Positions 31,355-42,857 of a stretch of DNA of 64,000 nt are shown here, in pieces. This DNA comes from Prorocentrum cordatum. Its lineage: Eukaryota > Sar > Dinophyceae > Prorocentrales > Prorocentraceae. Under the pieces are notes generated by a model that was given only the letters and a program-made list of their open reading frames with translations, was not told where the DNA came from and searched no databases. The stretch is from positions 877,501-941,500 of the forward strand of contig CAUYUJ010014172.1 of the NCBI GenBank assembly GCA_963575745.1. The letters run 5' to 3'. How positions within the stretch are numbered: the stretch's first letter is position 1; each line of letters starts with the position of its first letter. The position numbers and the translations under genes are program-made.

Positions 31355-31899
31355 CGCAGAGACCCTGACCCGCACTTCGGGGGGGCGAGAAGGACGGGGC
31401 CCCTCCTTGAGAAGAGCGACCTCCATAGCAAGCAGCAGCGGTCCTGGACCTTCTCGGGCAACGGCGTCAGCCAGATTGACCGTCGACGGAAGGAAAGCTT
31501 AACTTACTTGACAGAAACACTGGCAAGCTGGACCGCGATATCACTCGCCAACATGCGGCTGGCATTCAGTCCTAGGGCGGCCACCTCCGAGTTCCCAACG
31601 AGACTGGGATGGGAGCCCAGAACACGACAAGGCCCCTCTTTCAGCAAAGAGCCTTCACGCGGGCCCAAAGGTCACGGCGAGGCTGGACTTCGGCCGAGGA
31701 AGCCGCAAGGGCCCTAGAAGCACCCCAGGCCACACAGGCAGAGTCAGCATGTTATCACATCGAAGAGCTCTGGGGGGCCTGCTCTAAAAACTTAACCAGT
31801 AACCGCGATTACCACTCTGCGTGCCAAGGATGGCTCTCCAACAACAAACATCAGGCTCGCCGCAACAAACGTGCTAGGTAACCGGCCAAAGCTGTTTCA
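31355..31899. other. No gene recognised; right flank of the giant element
   Basis: Moderate-GC unique sequence with short frames only. The element therefore separates 13390 from 31355 in what was one continuous stretch. Confidence 0.35.
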
Positions 31900-33140
31900 A
31901 ACTAACCTAATTCCCCAAGACACCTTTCGAGACCGACGATCCTTGTGAAAACTCATCCCCGCTGGCATCCCCAGCTCCGCACATGCGGCCTCCCGCCGGA
32001 CCGGGGGAAACCCATGCGGAGGCAGAAGAGGTTGGGGGAAGACGGGGCGCGGGTCCAAGACGAAGGTGTGAGACCGCGAAGCCAAAGCACAAGGCACTCG
32101 GTGGTAGCGGAAACTCCTCTCCTAGCGAAAGCCTCGGAAATCTCCGCACAACTCCCACAACGTGGGCACATAATGTCGCTCTCTCCACCAGCGCTCAAAA
32201 TATGACGGCGTGCCCAAATAGCCCACATGAATATACAGCGAAAAAAAGGCCAGCCTGCTTCGATAATTTCTTCTGACAGAAACTTGGCGAAAGCGCGGGA
32301 CAGCGAAGTTAATGCCATGCTCAGCACCCACCCCGCTGTGGAATTAGAATGCTCCGCCCCACAGCTCCGATGATATAGAAGTGGCGACTTCATATTTAAC
32401 TCAGAAGTCATGCGCGCACTCTGTCGCATCTCATCAGGAATCGCAAAATCACCCCCAGATGGGGCGATCCATGTCCAAGGGCCCTCCAGGGTCTATTCGA
32501 AAACCAACAGTGTGGCCACCACCGCTGACACAAGGCCTGTGATGTTGTGCCATATGCGTCTAGGTCTGAGGTTCTGAATTATACACACCAGCACACACAC
32601 ACACACACTGTCCACCGAACAGCGACGCATGCGATCGAGCCATGTGTCGGAATAACTGGACACGATCTGGAACCAAGACTCCAAGATCGCACACGCAGTG
32701 CTAAACGCGAGGTCCTTCGGAACCGCCTCCACGGCCAAAAGCTCGGTTAGGCACCTACCTGCAGCCCCCATGGTCAGCAGTCCCTTTGGTCAGAGTGCTC
32801 GCCAAAATCCTTCTCCATTGCTGGGGGACAGACGGGGCAACTCCAATTACGCTGCCAAGGAACCCCACACACTTATATAATATGTTTGGCGTGATGATAG
32901 CTGACGTGAAACTTGCGAGAATGATGCTGGTGGCCGTTGCTTCGCCGATCCCGTTGGTGGCGCTGGTCAAACACTTCGAAACTGAATGCCCTGATGGGGG
33001 CCCACAAAGGGCGAAGCCTGGGCGTCGCTGGCTATCCGCCAGCGTGACCCCGACAGGTGGCTGGGAAAATTGGGGCCTGGGCGCTGCAGAATGGAAGGTG
33101 CCCAGAAGGGGCCCAGAAAACGCAAAAGCCTGAGACGACC
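31900..33140 (-). pseudogene. LINE-like RT remnant
   Basis: Minus-strand fragments resemble the end of an RT and the post-RT region of dinoflagellate LINEs. ILYKCVGFLGSVIGVAPS (near 32890-32840) looks like the Y-L-G-x-xIG strand after the catalytic box. A helical stretch ELLAVEAVPKDLAFSTACAI lies near 32740-32680. A late Cys/His motif RRHILSAGGESDIMCPRCG is near 32220-32160. Frame changes separate them and no catalytic box is visible. An AC microsatellite lies at 32587-32610. The identification rests on weak motifs. Confidence 0.35.
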
Positions 33141-33159
33141 CAGGATCCCTGGAGAGCAG

Positions 33160-33415
33160 GGCGGAGGCCAGGGAGAATATACCACGCCTGCTATGCCCTG
33201 GGCATCCGTCACGGATAGCGGCCGCCGTCAGGGACCACCCCCTGCGCACCCCCTAAGATGTCGAGAATATGCCACGCCCGCCATACCGTGGACGACCGTC
33301 ACGGATAGTGGCCGCGCCCAGAGACCACCCCTTGCGCAACCCCTACGGTGTCGAGAGTATGCCACGCCTGCTATACCCCGGACGGCCGTCGCGGATAGCA
33401 GGGCGCCGGTTTTTA
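33160..33415. repeat. ~90 bp tandem satellite, first block
   Basis: Three units of about 90 bp with the core TGTCGAGAATATGCCACGCC, then CGTCACGGATAG and GACCACCCCCTGCGCA. The same unit type resumes at 33880 after about 460 bp of unrelated sequence. Confidence 0.75.
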
Positions 33416-33879
33416 CCTGTTCGCGGACGCGTGTCGCGGCGGACCAGGGACTCAGAAAAATGATGTTCGGTGGTCTGATAGACGACCATCGACAGTAACG
33501 GCTGTCCAGGGTGATCAGCGGGAACCCCGCCGGATGAAGGGTTTAGCAGGTACCTCACGAAGTTCTGCCTCCTGGTATCGTCGCCCCCTCCTTGATGGAG
33601 CAGCTCATCGCACCTGTTGAGAAGCGTATCAGGCTACCAATTCTTCAGCTGTCGGTGGTAACACTTAGATGCACGTTTCACCACAGCTGCCTCGCAAATG
33701 CGCAAGTTGACAGTGCTAACTTCGACACCTTCGTCGGTGAGATTTCTGCAGCTTCGTCAATGGCACATTTGGGCGGCATGAACAGCGCGGGAGGGAAGGC
33801 AATACCTTCAATATTCGAGCCGCTTCGGGCCGAGGTGTCTACAGTTCTGGCTGCCACGCATGCCGCGATTTCCAGCCCT
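33416..33879. other. No gene recognised between the two satellite blocks
   Basis: Unique, lower-GC sequence. It may be an insertion that split the satellite. No coding signal. Confidence 0.35.
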
Positions 33880-34310
33880 GGCACGCATATGGGGCCGCGC
33901 AGGAGGACCACCCCCTGCGCACCCATTGCGGCGACCCTGCCACCCATAGGGGACCACCCCCTGCGCACCCGCTCTGGTGTCGAGAAAGTGCCACGCCTGC
34001 AACGCTCTCCGACCCCTGGCACCCATAGGGGCTGCGTTGAGAGACCACCCCCTGCGCACCCCCTCTGGTGTCGAGAAAGTGCCACACCTGCCCTGTTCTC
34101 CGACCCCTGGCACGCAGATGGGGCCGCGCTGAGAGGCCACCCCGACCCCGTGCACACCCTCTCTGGTGTCGAGAAAGTGCCACGCCTGCCACGCTCTCCG
34201 ACCAGGCCGCACTTGCGCACCCCACTCAGGTGTCGAGGAAGTGTCGCGCCTGCCACGCTTTGCGAGCCCGAAACGGACAGGGAGACCACCCCAATTGCAC
34301 CCCCTTGTGG
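33880..34310. repeat. ~90 bp tandem satellite, second block
   Basis: Five or so units with GGTGTCGAGAAAGTGCCACG, then CTCTCCGACCCCTGGCACGC and GAGACCACCCCCTGCGCACC. Units differ by indels of up to 20 bp. Long open frames on both strands follow the unit rather than a gene. Confidence 0.75.
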
Positions 34311-34460
34311 TGCTCATGTGTTGTGTGGTGTGCGTGTGCGGCTGTATGTGGACGTGTGTCTCATGTGGGTGCCCAGTATGTGTCATGTGAATGATGCGTG
34401 TGCGGCTGTATTTGGACGTGTGTCTCATGTGGGTGCCCAGAATGTGGTGCACACGTCGTG
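34311..34460. repeat. 67 bp tandem duplication
   Basis: Two copies of a unit with GTGTGCGGCTGTATNTGGAC and GTGTCTCATGTGGGTGCCCA. They form a transition between the satellite and the TG-rich microsatellite. Confidence 0.7.
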
Positions 34461-34504
34461 GGTGTATAATGCAGTGAACACGCCAGGTGTGCACTATCGT
34501 TGTA

Positions 34505-34695
34505 TGATGTGCGTGTGTGTGTGTGTCTGTCTGTCTGTCTGTCTGCCTGCCTGCCAGCCTGCCTGTCTGTCTGTCTGTCGGTCTGTCTGTCGGTCTGTCT
34601 GTCTGTCTGTCTGTATGTCTGAGTGTCTGTGTGTCTGTGTGTCTGTGTGTCTGTGTGTCTGTGTGTCTGTGTGTCTGTGTGTCTGTGTGTGTGTC

Positions 34696-34726
<31 letters not shown>

Positions 34727-34800
34727 GTGCGTGTGCGTGTGCGTGTGCGTCTGCGTGTGCGTGTGGGTGTGGGTGTGGGTGTGGGTGTGTGTGTGTGTGT
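34505..34800. repeat. CTGT / GTGTCT / GTGTGC compound microsatellite
   Basis: Consecutive blocks of CTGT, GTGTCTGT, GTGCGT and GTGGGT with clean internal periodicity. Frames across it are Cys/Val or Thr/His strings without gene character. Confidence 0.9.
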
Positions 34801-34864
34801 TCTGTGATGTGTGTGCACGCGTGCGGCTGTATGTAGAGGGGACGTGCCAAGCATGTGTTGCTCG

Positions 34865-36450
34865 TGGGTGAGGGAGGAAGGAGGAGAAGGAGGAAAAGGA
34901 GGAGGAGGAGAAGGGGAGGAGGGCAAGGGTGTGAGACGCGGGTGCGGCGGGGGAGGGAAGAAGAGTATAAACCCACGAAACACTCGGGAAGCACATTCCC
35001 GGCATACAAGGATTGAGGAAGCGGAGGAAGAGGAGATAGGAAAAATAAGACAGGAGGGGGAGGAGGAGGAGGTGGAGGAAAGAGGAGGTGAAGGGGGAGG
35101 AGAAGGAGGAAAAGGAGAGAAACGACGTATAGAACCACAGCGTGATCAGAGGGAAGGGGAAGAAAAAAGGAGAAGCAGGAGGATGAGAAGGAAGACGGAG
35201 GAGGCGGAGGAGAAAAGACAGAGGAGGGAGGAGAGAGGAGAGAGGAGGAGGAACAGGAGGGAAGAGAGAAGAGGAGGGAGGAGGAGGAGGAGGAGGAGGA
35301 GGAGGAGGAGGAGAAGGACGACGACGACGACGAGGAGGAGGAGGACGAGGAGTGAGAGGAGGAGGACCGGGAGGAGGAGGAGGAGGAGGAGGAGGAGGAG
35401 GAGAAACAAGGAAAAGATCGGGCCTCGAGGTGACCGAGCCGCGCCTGCGGGCGCGGGCTCGCCGAGGCTCAACCAGAGCTCCGCCTGGACGCGGGAAGGC
35501 GCTGCCGCCGCGCTCGCGCGCGCAGCAGAGGGATAGGAGGAGGAGGAGGAGGAGGAGGAGGAGGAGGAGGAGGAGGAGGAGGAGGGAGGAGGAGGAGGAG
35601 GGAGGAGGAGGAGGAGGAGGAGGAGGAGGAGGAGGAGGGGGAGGAGGAGGAGAAGCAACAGGAGGAGGAGGAGGAGGAGGAGGGTGAGGAGGGAGTAGGA
35701 GGGGGAGGAGGAGGGGGAAGAGGAGGAGGACGAGAAGCAGAAGGAGGAGGAGGACGACGACGACTAGGACGTGGAGGAGGAGGAAGAGGAGGAGGGGGAG
35801 GAGGAGGAGGAGGAGGAGGAGGAGGAGGAGGAGGAGGAGGAGGAGGAGGAGGAGGAGGAGGAGGAGGACGAGGGGAAAGGAAGGGAAGAGCAGCGAAGGG
35901 AAGGGACGGAAGGAGGATCGGATTGGAATGAAGGCTCACAAGTAGAGGACATGCAAAGACAAAAGAGAGAAGATGTGCGGGGGCACCCCAGATCACCCAA
36001 GCATGCTTCCGCCCGCTTGCCGGCCGTGGCCCCTTCCAGCCAGCTGAACAGGCCAGCCACGGGCGGCGAGCGGCGGAGGGCACGGCTGAAACGAGCTTGC
36101 TCCCGTCGTTGCCTGACGGCCTGGAGTTAGTATGGCGTGAGTTCCACGCACGGGGGGAAGGAAGAGACGGAGGAGGAAGAGGAGGAGGAGCAGGAGGAGT
36201 AGGGGCACGAAGGGGAAAGAGCATGAGGAGCAGGAGCAGGAGGAGCAGGAGGAGCAGGAGGAGGCGGAGGAGGAGGAGGGGGAGGAGGACGGGGGGGAGG
36301 AGGGGGAGGAGGAGGGGGAGGAGGAGAAGGAGAAAAAATAGGAGGAGGTGGAGCAGGAAGAGCAGGAGGAACTGGAGGATGAGGAGGAGGATGATGAGGG
36401 GGAGGGGGAGGAGAAGGAGGAGGAGGAGGTTCCCAGAGGTTCCCCCCCAG
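34865..36450. repeat. Purine-rich (GGA) tract with one unique interruption
   Basis: Plus strand is dominated by GGA/GAA from 34865 to 35890 and again at 36150-36450. Near-pure GGA runs lie at 35280-35330, 35535-35690 and 35765-35870. A 100 bp GC-rich segment at 35430-35535 and unique sequence at 35890-36150 interrupt it. Such DNA can form triplex (H-DNA) and R-loops. Glu/Gly- or Pro/Leu-rich frames are artefacts of composition. Confidence 0.85.
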
Positions 36451-36599
36451 CCGCGATGGCTGACTCTGTCTCTCCGCCGCGCATCGCCCGCGGCGGCCGC
36501 GGGGCGCTCTCGCGCACGGCGGCGCGCCCCCAAGGGCGAGAGGCTGCAGTCTCCTCCCTGGCCCCGCGCCTCGACGCGAGGCTGGTCCTCCTCGCAGGC

Positions 36600-38345
36600 C
36601 CGCCCTTCTCACATGTTCTCACAATCGTCTGCTGCACGTCTCACATTTCTCTTGCCAATCTTCCGTTTCAACCACCGTCTGTGTCTGGCCTCGCCCCCTG
36701 CGCTGTAGCTGATGATGGTGGGCTTCGACTTGATCGCCCCCTTTCGCTTCGGCTCCAGCACGTCGCCTCCCGCCAGCCACTTGTCTGAGATCGCGGCCCT
36801 GGCCTTCCACATGGCCCAGCTCGCTTTCTCGGATCCCGCCGTGGCGACGAGGCAGGTCGAGGAGTAGCTAGAGCTAGGGATATTGGGCTCTTGCTTCGCC
36901 TCTGCCTTCTTCTCGCATGCCCTGATCCCAGCGCTGTCGCAGATGGCGTTGGGCTCTCCCTTCGCCTCCCACTTCTCGCGCTCGCTGATCCCAGTGGCTT
37001 GGATCTTCGCCTTCTGCTGCCGCTGCCCGTCTTTCTCGCACTGCTCTCTCTTCTCGCACGCACAGAGTCCGTCTGTGCGCGGCTTCAACTGCCCGTCTGC
37101 TGCAGGCTACCACGCCGCGCTGTAGCTGAGGCCGTCTGGTTCGTCTTCTTGAAGCTGCCACTGCCCGCCTTGCACGCGCTCGTCGGCCTTGCCCTCTTGA
37201 AGCTGCAACCGCCCGTCCTTCTCGCACGCACAGGGTCCTGCCTTCCTGGAGGCTGCCACTGCCCGTTTTTCTCGCACGTGCTGTTCGTGCCCTCTTGAAG
37301 CCGCCACTGCCCTTCTTTCTCGCACGGCTGCCACTGTCCGTCCTTCTGGCACGGACTAGTCACTTTGCTGTAAGCCGCCACTGCCCCTCTTTCTCGCTTG
37401 CACCGTGTCCTTCTGAGGCTGCCACTGCCCGTCCTTTTCGCTCGCGCATTTCTTGCCCTCTCGAAGCTGCCACTGCCCCTCTTTGTCGCACGGATGCCAC
37501 TGCCCGTCCTTTTCGCACGAGCTGGCCTTTCGTCCTGGAAGCTGCCACGGCCTGTCCTCATCGCACGTTGGCCCCTTCTTCTCTTGAAGCTGCCACTGCC
37601 CGTCTTTTTTTGCACGCCACGCTGTAGCTGGTAACGTCTGGCTCGTCTTCTCGGGGCTGCCACTGCCTGGCCTTCACGCACGCAAGAGCCTTGCCCTCCT
37701 GAAGCTGCCACTGCCCGTCTTTCTCGCACGCACAATGCCCGGCTCTTTGAGGCTGCCGCTGTCCGTTCTTCTTGCGCAACGCGCTGTAGCTGATGGCGTC
37801 CGGCTCGTCTTCTTGAGGCTGCCACGGTCTGCCTTCTTGAAGCTGCCACTGCCCGTCCTTCTCGCACGCATGGGTCCTGCCTTCCTGGAGCCGCCACTGC
37901 CCGTTCTTCTCGCACGCACACGGCCCGTCTCTTTGAGGCTGCCACTGTCCGTCCTTGTTGCACGCCGCGCTGTAACTGATGACGTCAGGCTCATCTTCTT
38001 GAGGCTGCCACTGCCCGTCCTTCTCGCACGCATGGGCCCTGCCCTCCTGAAGCTGCTACTGTTCGTCCTTCTCGCAAGCAGAGGGCCCATCTCCTTGCGG
38101 CTGCCGCCGTCCGTCCTTCTTGCAGGCCGCATAATAGCTGGTGACGTATGGGTCGTTTTCTTGAGGCTGCCACTGCCCGTCCTTCCAGCACGCGTCAGGC
38201 ATGAAGCTGCCGCTGCCCGCCCTTCTCGCGCGGCTGCCACTGTTCTTGAAGCTGGCACTGCTCGTCCTTCTCGCCCGCTGGTTCCTCCGCGTAGTCCTGC
38301 ATCCACTGCCAACCCCACCACGGCTCGTCGGTCTGCGGGTTGACG
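36600..38345 (-). pseudogene. PPR-derived repetitive coding sequence
   Basis: In minus-strand frames the DNA repeats ACEKDGQWQLQEG every 15-20 codons. Every 60 or so codons it has EDEPDVISYSAACNKDGQW or EDEPDAISYSA. These match the start of dinoflagellate pentatricopeptide repeats, whose ~35-residue units contain SYxAAISACEKGGQW; here the second helix is replaced by QLQE-type sequence. The low-coordinate end (36720-37010) holds more ordinary pieces such as KPTIISYSAG and EPNAICDSAGIRACEK. PPR proteins bind organellar RNA. Frame changes and shrunken units argue for a decaying gene that spread as a DNA-level tandem repeat. A possible upstream exon lies at 38560-38345 (LVQKLRKEVEKWKTAAAKV). Confidence 0.5.
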
Positions 38346-38609
38346 AATGGCATGACGAACTCCCACATCATGGCGCAAGTCACGAAGGGCGAGGCGTCGG
38401 CATTCAGGCTGCAACCGTCTCGTTTCGCTGGGGCCTGCACCTTCGCCGCTGCTGTCTTCCACTTCTCGACTTCCTTTCGTAGCTTCTGCACCAGCCTGTC
38501 CGCGGAGGTGCGAGCTCCAGCAGCGCCCCGCACAGGCTCCCGTCGCGCCAGCGGCGCTGGGGGCATCGGCTCTGCGGGCCCACCCGAAATGGCTAGGCCG
38601 CGCTGCTCG

Positions 38610-38735
38610 TGCCACCTGGAAGAGGAGGAGGAGGAGGAGGAGGAGGAGGAGGAGGAGGAGCGCCTGTGCACGGAGGAGGAGGAGGAGAAGGAGGAGGAGG
38701 AGGGGGAGAAGGAGGAGGAGGGGGGCCCGACGCCT
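38610..38735. repeat. GGA microsatellite
   Basis: GAGGAGGAG for about 120 bp with two short interruptions, next to the PPR-derived block. Confidence 0.85.
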
Positions 38736-38799
38736 CCAGAGACATCAGGATGCTTTTCTCCGAGTGAGAATCGGAGCCCGTCCTAGGCATCCTTGGGCC

Positions 38800-39480
38800 C
38801 TGGGTGGGAGTCCAAACTGGGCTCCACGCACGGGGCCTGCTCATGGGCAGGCATCTGGAGCCGATCAACACGGGTGCCTGGCCTTCCTCTGCTGATTGGA
38901 AAAAGCAACATCTGGAGCAATGTTCTTCTCCGCGGTGCTGCATTCCGCACACTGGACCGAAGGCCTGAAAAAAGGCAACCACCTCATCACGAAGGTCACT
39001 GTGGTCGCACTGTTCAGGGTCAGTCGCATGCCACGCTTCCACGACAAAGGATGATACATCCCTGGCCAAAGCAGCACATAGCCCCTGAGGATACATGTAT
39101 TGTTCGGGGCAGCCCTCGATGGGGTCCATCCCGAAGAGTGTGGTATGAGCCTTCCTGGGGTGGTCGCACCCCCTCATTTTTCCCACACAGCTTGATCGCA
39201 TCATTGAGAGACCCCAATGTGGTTCAAGGGTGGGACAACGGCTGTACTTTCCGAACACGCACTGGTCAAACGAAACCGTGCAATGGACCTCGGAGGCACT
39301 CTCCGCCCAATGGGCTTGTTCTGGGTGATCAAAGAGTGCTCATGCGCCCGTCTCGAGGCAGGCCAGCATCAACTGCTGCTGCATGGGTAAGAGCCGAGAT
39401 CTCACTGCAAGCTGCTGTCGTTGCCGAATAATCACATCAGGGCGTCCCCATCGACGCTTTAGAGTTCGGAGGGGAGGAGG
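38800..39480 (-). pseudogene. Methyltransferase-like retroelement fragment
   Basis: Minus-strand frame ending near 38800 contains FDQCVFGKYSRCPTLEPHW, then CVGKMRGCDHPRKAHTTLFG, then YMYPQGLCAALARDV. The pattern (QCxxG, K-x-PT, C-x-H, TxLxG, YPxxLCxALA) matches the C-terminal half of the methyltransferase-like domains seen near 46.1-46.9 and 63.4-63.9 kb. The N-terminal PC motif is not visible. It could be the tail of the LINE just upstream on the same strand or of a separate element. Confidence 0.4.
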
Positions 39481-39845
39481 GGACGATCCTTGTCAGCAAC
39501 TCTTATCTCCTGCCATGGGGCCGCAGACCATGTCTGACAGGGTGGACCTCCGATCGTACCAAAACCCATTCCACTGATCAAAGATATCATGTCTGGTAAA
39601 ATCACAATCGACCAGGTCACACGTAACATCGCATGACATGGTGATTACGCATCTGCGCCCTGCAAGCAGGAGGGGTCCTCCCAAGCTCACCTGGAACTCT
39701 CCCTGATCGTCTCGCTCCTGGGAACACGTGTGAAAAAAGGCCAAACTGGAGCGACCGAGGACAACAAAGAATAACCTCTCCTTTAGAATGATGAGGTCCA
39801 GACACGTGCCCACCAACAGAGAGGGGCTCACGCTGAGTCCATCGT
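39481..39845. other. No gene recognised
   Basis: A minus-strand frame of about 110 codons lacks recognisable motifs. It may belong to the flanking retroelement debris. Confidence 0.3.
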
Positions 39846-39889
39846 GGGCCTAGACGCCAGGGCCAGGCGGAAGCTCATACGGATAGGCC

Positions 39890-41260
39890 ATCTACCTCAG
39901 AACCGCCCGAACCTCGGAATACTTCAATGGATACCTTTGGGACTCATTTCGTGGACCAAGAACCAAATGGGCGCGGGGCCAGGTTCCCCTGCGATCGGCC
40001 CCTTTCTTGCCGGCCATTCGTCTCTCCTCGGCCTCAAAAGCCCGAACCTCCTCGGGAACCGCAGGGGCCTCCGAGGTCAAGTAGACGAGGGCGGACAAAT
40101 AATAACTGGGGGTCCCATAGGCCACATGGTCGATCCAGAGCTCGACCGTGTTAAATATTATCAAGCCGTTCGGGCAAATGCTGCATTGAACACATATCGC
40201 TGGCACTATCAGTCCGCTTCTGATGGTGCTGGCGGGCGATATGACTCTTGATGACGGCATGCTCGCCCGTCTTGAACGGGCAGAAATGACAGCGATGCGG
40301 AACAGGAACATGTGCGACATCAGAGAGGTCAGGAGGCACACCGATACTTGCCGCACGCTGGAAAAAAACGTTGAGAACGGTGTCGAGAATCTCCGACCCG
40401 ACGCAGCCACCGAGTGTGAGCAGCAACTCCAGGTCGTACTAGGCAGGCCCACACGTTCTCCAGAATATCCTTCTCCCAGGCCCCAGACTCTGAGAAAGGG
40501 CTGGGGGGACTCACGGAGCTTCGAGACCATCGTACGGAGCCGCTGAAGGTCCACAAGGATAGTGTTGAGCCAGGAGTAGCTGGGGTCCGCTGTGTTCCTG
40601 ATGAGGCCAAAGAAGGCGAGAGGAGCATGTCGATAGAGCCTGTCAAGCTGTAAAGCCGATGCCTTCAGAAGAATATCACAACAGGGTGCGGCCGTCAGCG
40701 TGGTCTGGTCCGCTGCTGCACTGCCGTCGTACGCTGGCATGCCCACCGCAGCGCGATAGATCCTGATGATGCCTGCCATGCACCTGCTGCACTGGGTAGA
40801 CGTGGGCTGCGGCCACATGGCCGCACTTTGGAGCCTGCCTGCCATGATCGACACGTCCGAGTTATAGTTTGCGGCTCCTGGATTGCTGAGCGGTTGGAAA
40901 CAGTGCTTTGCAGGGAGCCTGGAGCGCCGACGAGGTTGACGCAACACGAGGGGGAGCAGGAGGCAGGAGAAGGAAGAGGAGAGCAGGGGAGGCCGGAGGG
41001 AGGATAATGGAGTAGAAAGGAGGGAGGAAGGGAGGGAGAAGTGCAAAAGTGAGGGGCAGGAGGAGGAAAGAGGGAGGGGGGCGAGCAAGAAGAGAAGGAG
41101 GAGGAGCAGGGAGGAAGGAGGAAGCTGGGCGACGGCAGCAAAACCTTCCGCGACGCATGGCGCATAGCGCATGGCTGATGCTCTTCTCCACACCTGGGAC
41201 ACTCAACCCAATGCTCGTCCTGCGCGCCCGAAGGACAAATATTGTCGTCTCCACGCAACC
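39890..41260 (-). pseudogene. LINE 3' end with C2H2-type finger, decayed
   Basis: A coherent stretch GAANYNSDVSIMAGRL to AFFGLIRNTADPSYSWL (about 40870-40560, minus) resembles the post-RT region of dinoflagellate LINEs, which describes amplitude-rich helical sequence before a C-terminal finger. After a frame change, HRCHFCPFKTGEHAVIKSH with a following ARQHH (about 40305-40230) gives a C2H2-like zinc finger. Purine-rich sequence at 40950-41120 interrupts the upstream part, where CPSGAQDEHWVECPRCGEEH is Cys-rich. No RT catalytic box is present, so this is a 5'-truncated or decayed copy. Confidence 0.45.
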
Positions 41261-41269
41261 CCTTGTTGA

Positions 41270-41700
41270 CAGCCTCTCGCGTCGGTCAGCGCATAAACTT
41301 GTTGGTGGTCAATGCCCCGACCTCCAGCCGATGCATTTGTTCAGTCTCGCTGATTTCCCTCGACTGCGGCCTCTAGGAATCGTTCCCTGCCCCCAGGACG
41401 GAAAACTGCCAGTGGGCAACGGATCGAGACTTCTGGGGCGCGCGGATTGAAACAAATCACACATCGCCCGATGTCTGGGGGCCAGAAGCTTGGGTCTGCT
41501 CTCCCACGGTCTCCCGCAAGCGGGGTAATCGGAAGGAGGAAGGGAGAAGGGAGGGGGGAGAGACGAGGGATGGGGGGCAGGATGAGGAAGAGCCAGTCAC
41601 CCCGCTCACGGAAGCCCCTCGAATGGCATGCGGTGCGAGGGGTGTAGAGGCAACCAGTGGACATGGGCATCACCGCCGCCAGCATCAGATAAGGAACCCT
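41270..41700. other. No gene recognised
   Basis: Short frames only; no repeat or domain that I can name. Confidence 0.3.
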
Positions 41701-41713
41701 CCCGGGTGTAAAT

Positions 41714-41884
41714 GACTACCTTCCAGACCACCCCAACCCAACCCGAAGACCCCAATTTCGGGTTGGGGGGGGTACGGGTTCCGTATGTATGTGTTTTTTC
41801 AACGTTCCCCGACCCCCCCCCCACTGGAAATGGAGGGCAAATTGATGCATTCGGGTTGGGTTGGGGTGGTTTGGTAGGTGGTGA
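41714..41884. repeat. Inverted repeat with ~35 bp arms
   Basis: CCACCCCAACCCAACCCGAA (41729-41748) is exactly inverted at TTCGGGTTGGGTTGGGGTGG (41850-41869). Weaker pairing extends outward to GACTACC and GGTAGGTGG. The loop of about 100 bp has further GGGTTGGGG words. It is a possible miniature foldback element. Confidence 0.6.
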
Positions 41885-42193
41885 GTAAAGCCTCCTGGGC
41901 ATATTCCTTAACCAAATTCCCCGCCGTACGTAACAGAACCGCGGTCTTCCGAGTCCTTCGGATGGCTGCAAAGCGCTGCGGGCGGGAGGACGCGCGGGCC
42001 AATGGGGCGACCCCGGGCTCGAAACGACGCCGTGCGGCCTCGACCACCGTGCGGGAGGTCGGGCCGAAGCGAGGCCAGACGCACTCTGGCATCCTCGGGC
42101 CGCCAGGCCGGCTCCCCTCTCGCTTCGCCCGCGAGCCCACCAGCAGCACCACCGCACCGGGCGACGGCTCGGACGGCGCGAGCATGCGGCGAC

Positions 42194-42308
42194 CGAAGGA
42201 TTGCAAAAAAACCCTTGAACGAAGGATTGCAAAAAAAACCTTGAACGAAGGATTGCAAAAAAAACATGTTTTTTTTGCAATCCTTGTTCTTTTTTGCAAT
42301 CCTTCGAG
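42194..42308. repeat. Tandem-inverted hairpin with perfect 38 bp palindrome
   Basis: Three head-to-tail copies of CGAAGGATTGCAAAAAAA plus spacer CCTTGAA run into the inverted sequence. Positions 42248-42285 are a perfect palindrome centred on ACATGT with eight A and eight T flanking. Two inverted copies (TTTTTTGCAATCCTT) follow. It is a cruciform-prone structure of unknown origin. Confidence 0.85.
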
Positions 42309-42399
42309 CCTCCGCCCCGCTGAGCATGCACCTCGGGAGGGGGAGGACCCGTGCCGGCTCGTCGGTCGGCGGCGCGCGAGGGGGGGGGGCGGGCGGGCC

Positions 42400-42480
42400 T
42401 TCTCAGAGGCTCGGAAGACCTCCGGCCTTCTGGGAAGTCTCGTGAGGCTTCCGTGAGGCTCGGAAGACCTCCGGCCAGGG
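42400..42480. repeat. Local direct repeat GGCTCGGAAGACCTCCGGCC
   Basis: Two copies of the 20 bp word at about 42407 and 42455, with GTGAGGCTTCC-like sequence between. Confidence 0.6.
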
Positions 42481-42857
42481 GGGCACGCGGCAGAAATAAT
42501 TATGAGAAGGAAACTCGCGCGCTTCGCGTGCGTCCGTCGACCGAAATTGCTAAATCAGGGCAATGGCGCGGCGACGACCGCGTTTGTCTCCACCAATCAA
42601 TAATTCAAAAAAATGCAAAACAAATTTGTCGAGGCCCTGGTTTTGTTTCCTGGTGGGGGAGGGACCCGACTTCCCCGAAGACGCAGAACATGTCTCAGAA
42701 GGCCCCAGGGACTGCGTCTGAGAGGCCCCGCCGCCTGCTGAGAGGCCTCCTCCCTCACTTCCCCCCCTCCCCGGCCGAGGATTCGGAGCTCCCCGCGAAG
42801 ACGTGCGGGCCTGGGAAGTGCCGCCTCTGAACGGAGAGGCCATTGACTCCGCGGCAC

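Noticed and set aside
34361-36600. Very long open frames on both strands (Pro, Glu, Arg or Thr/His rich)
   Set aside because: They follow GGA, CTGT and TG repeats. Composition changes completely with frame and no domain or unique segment is present.
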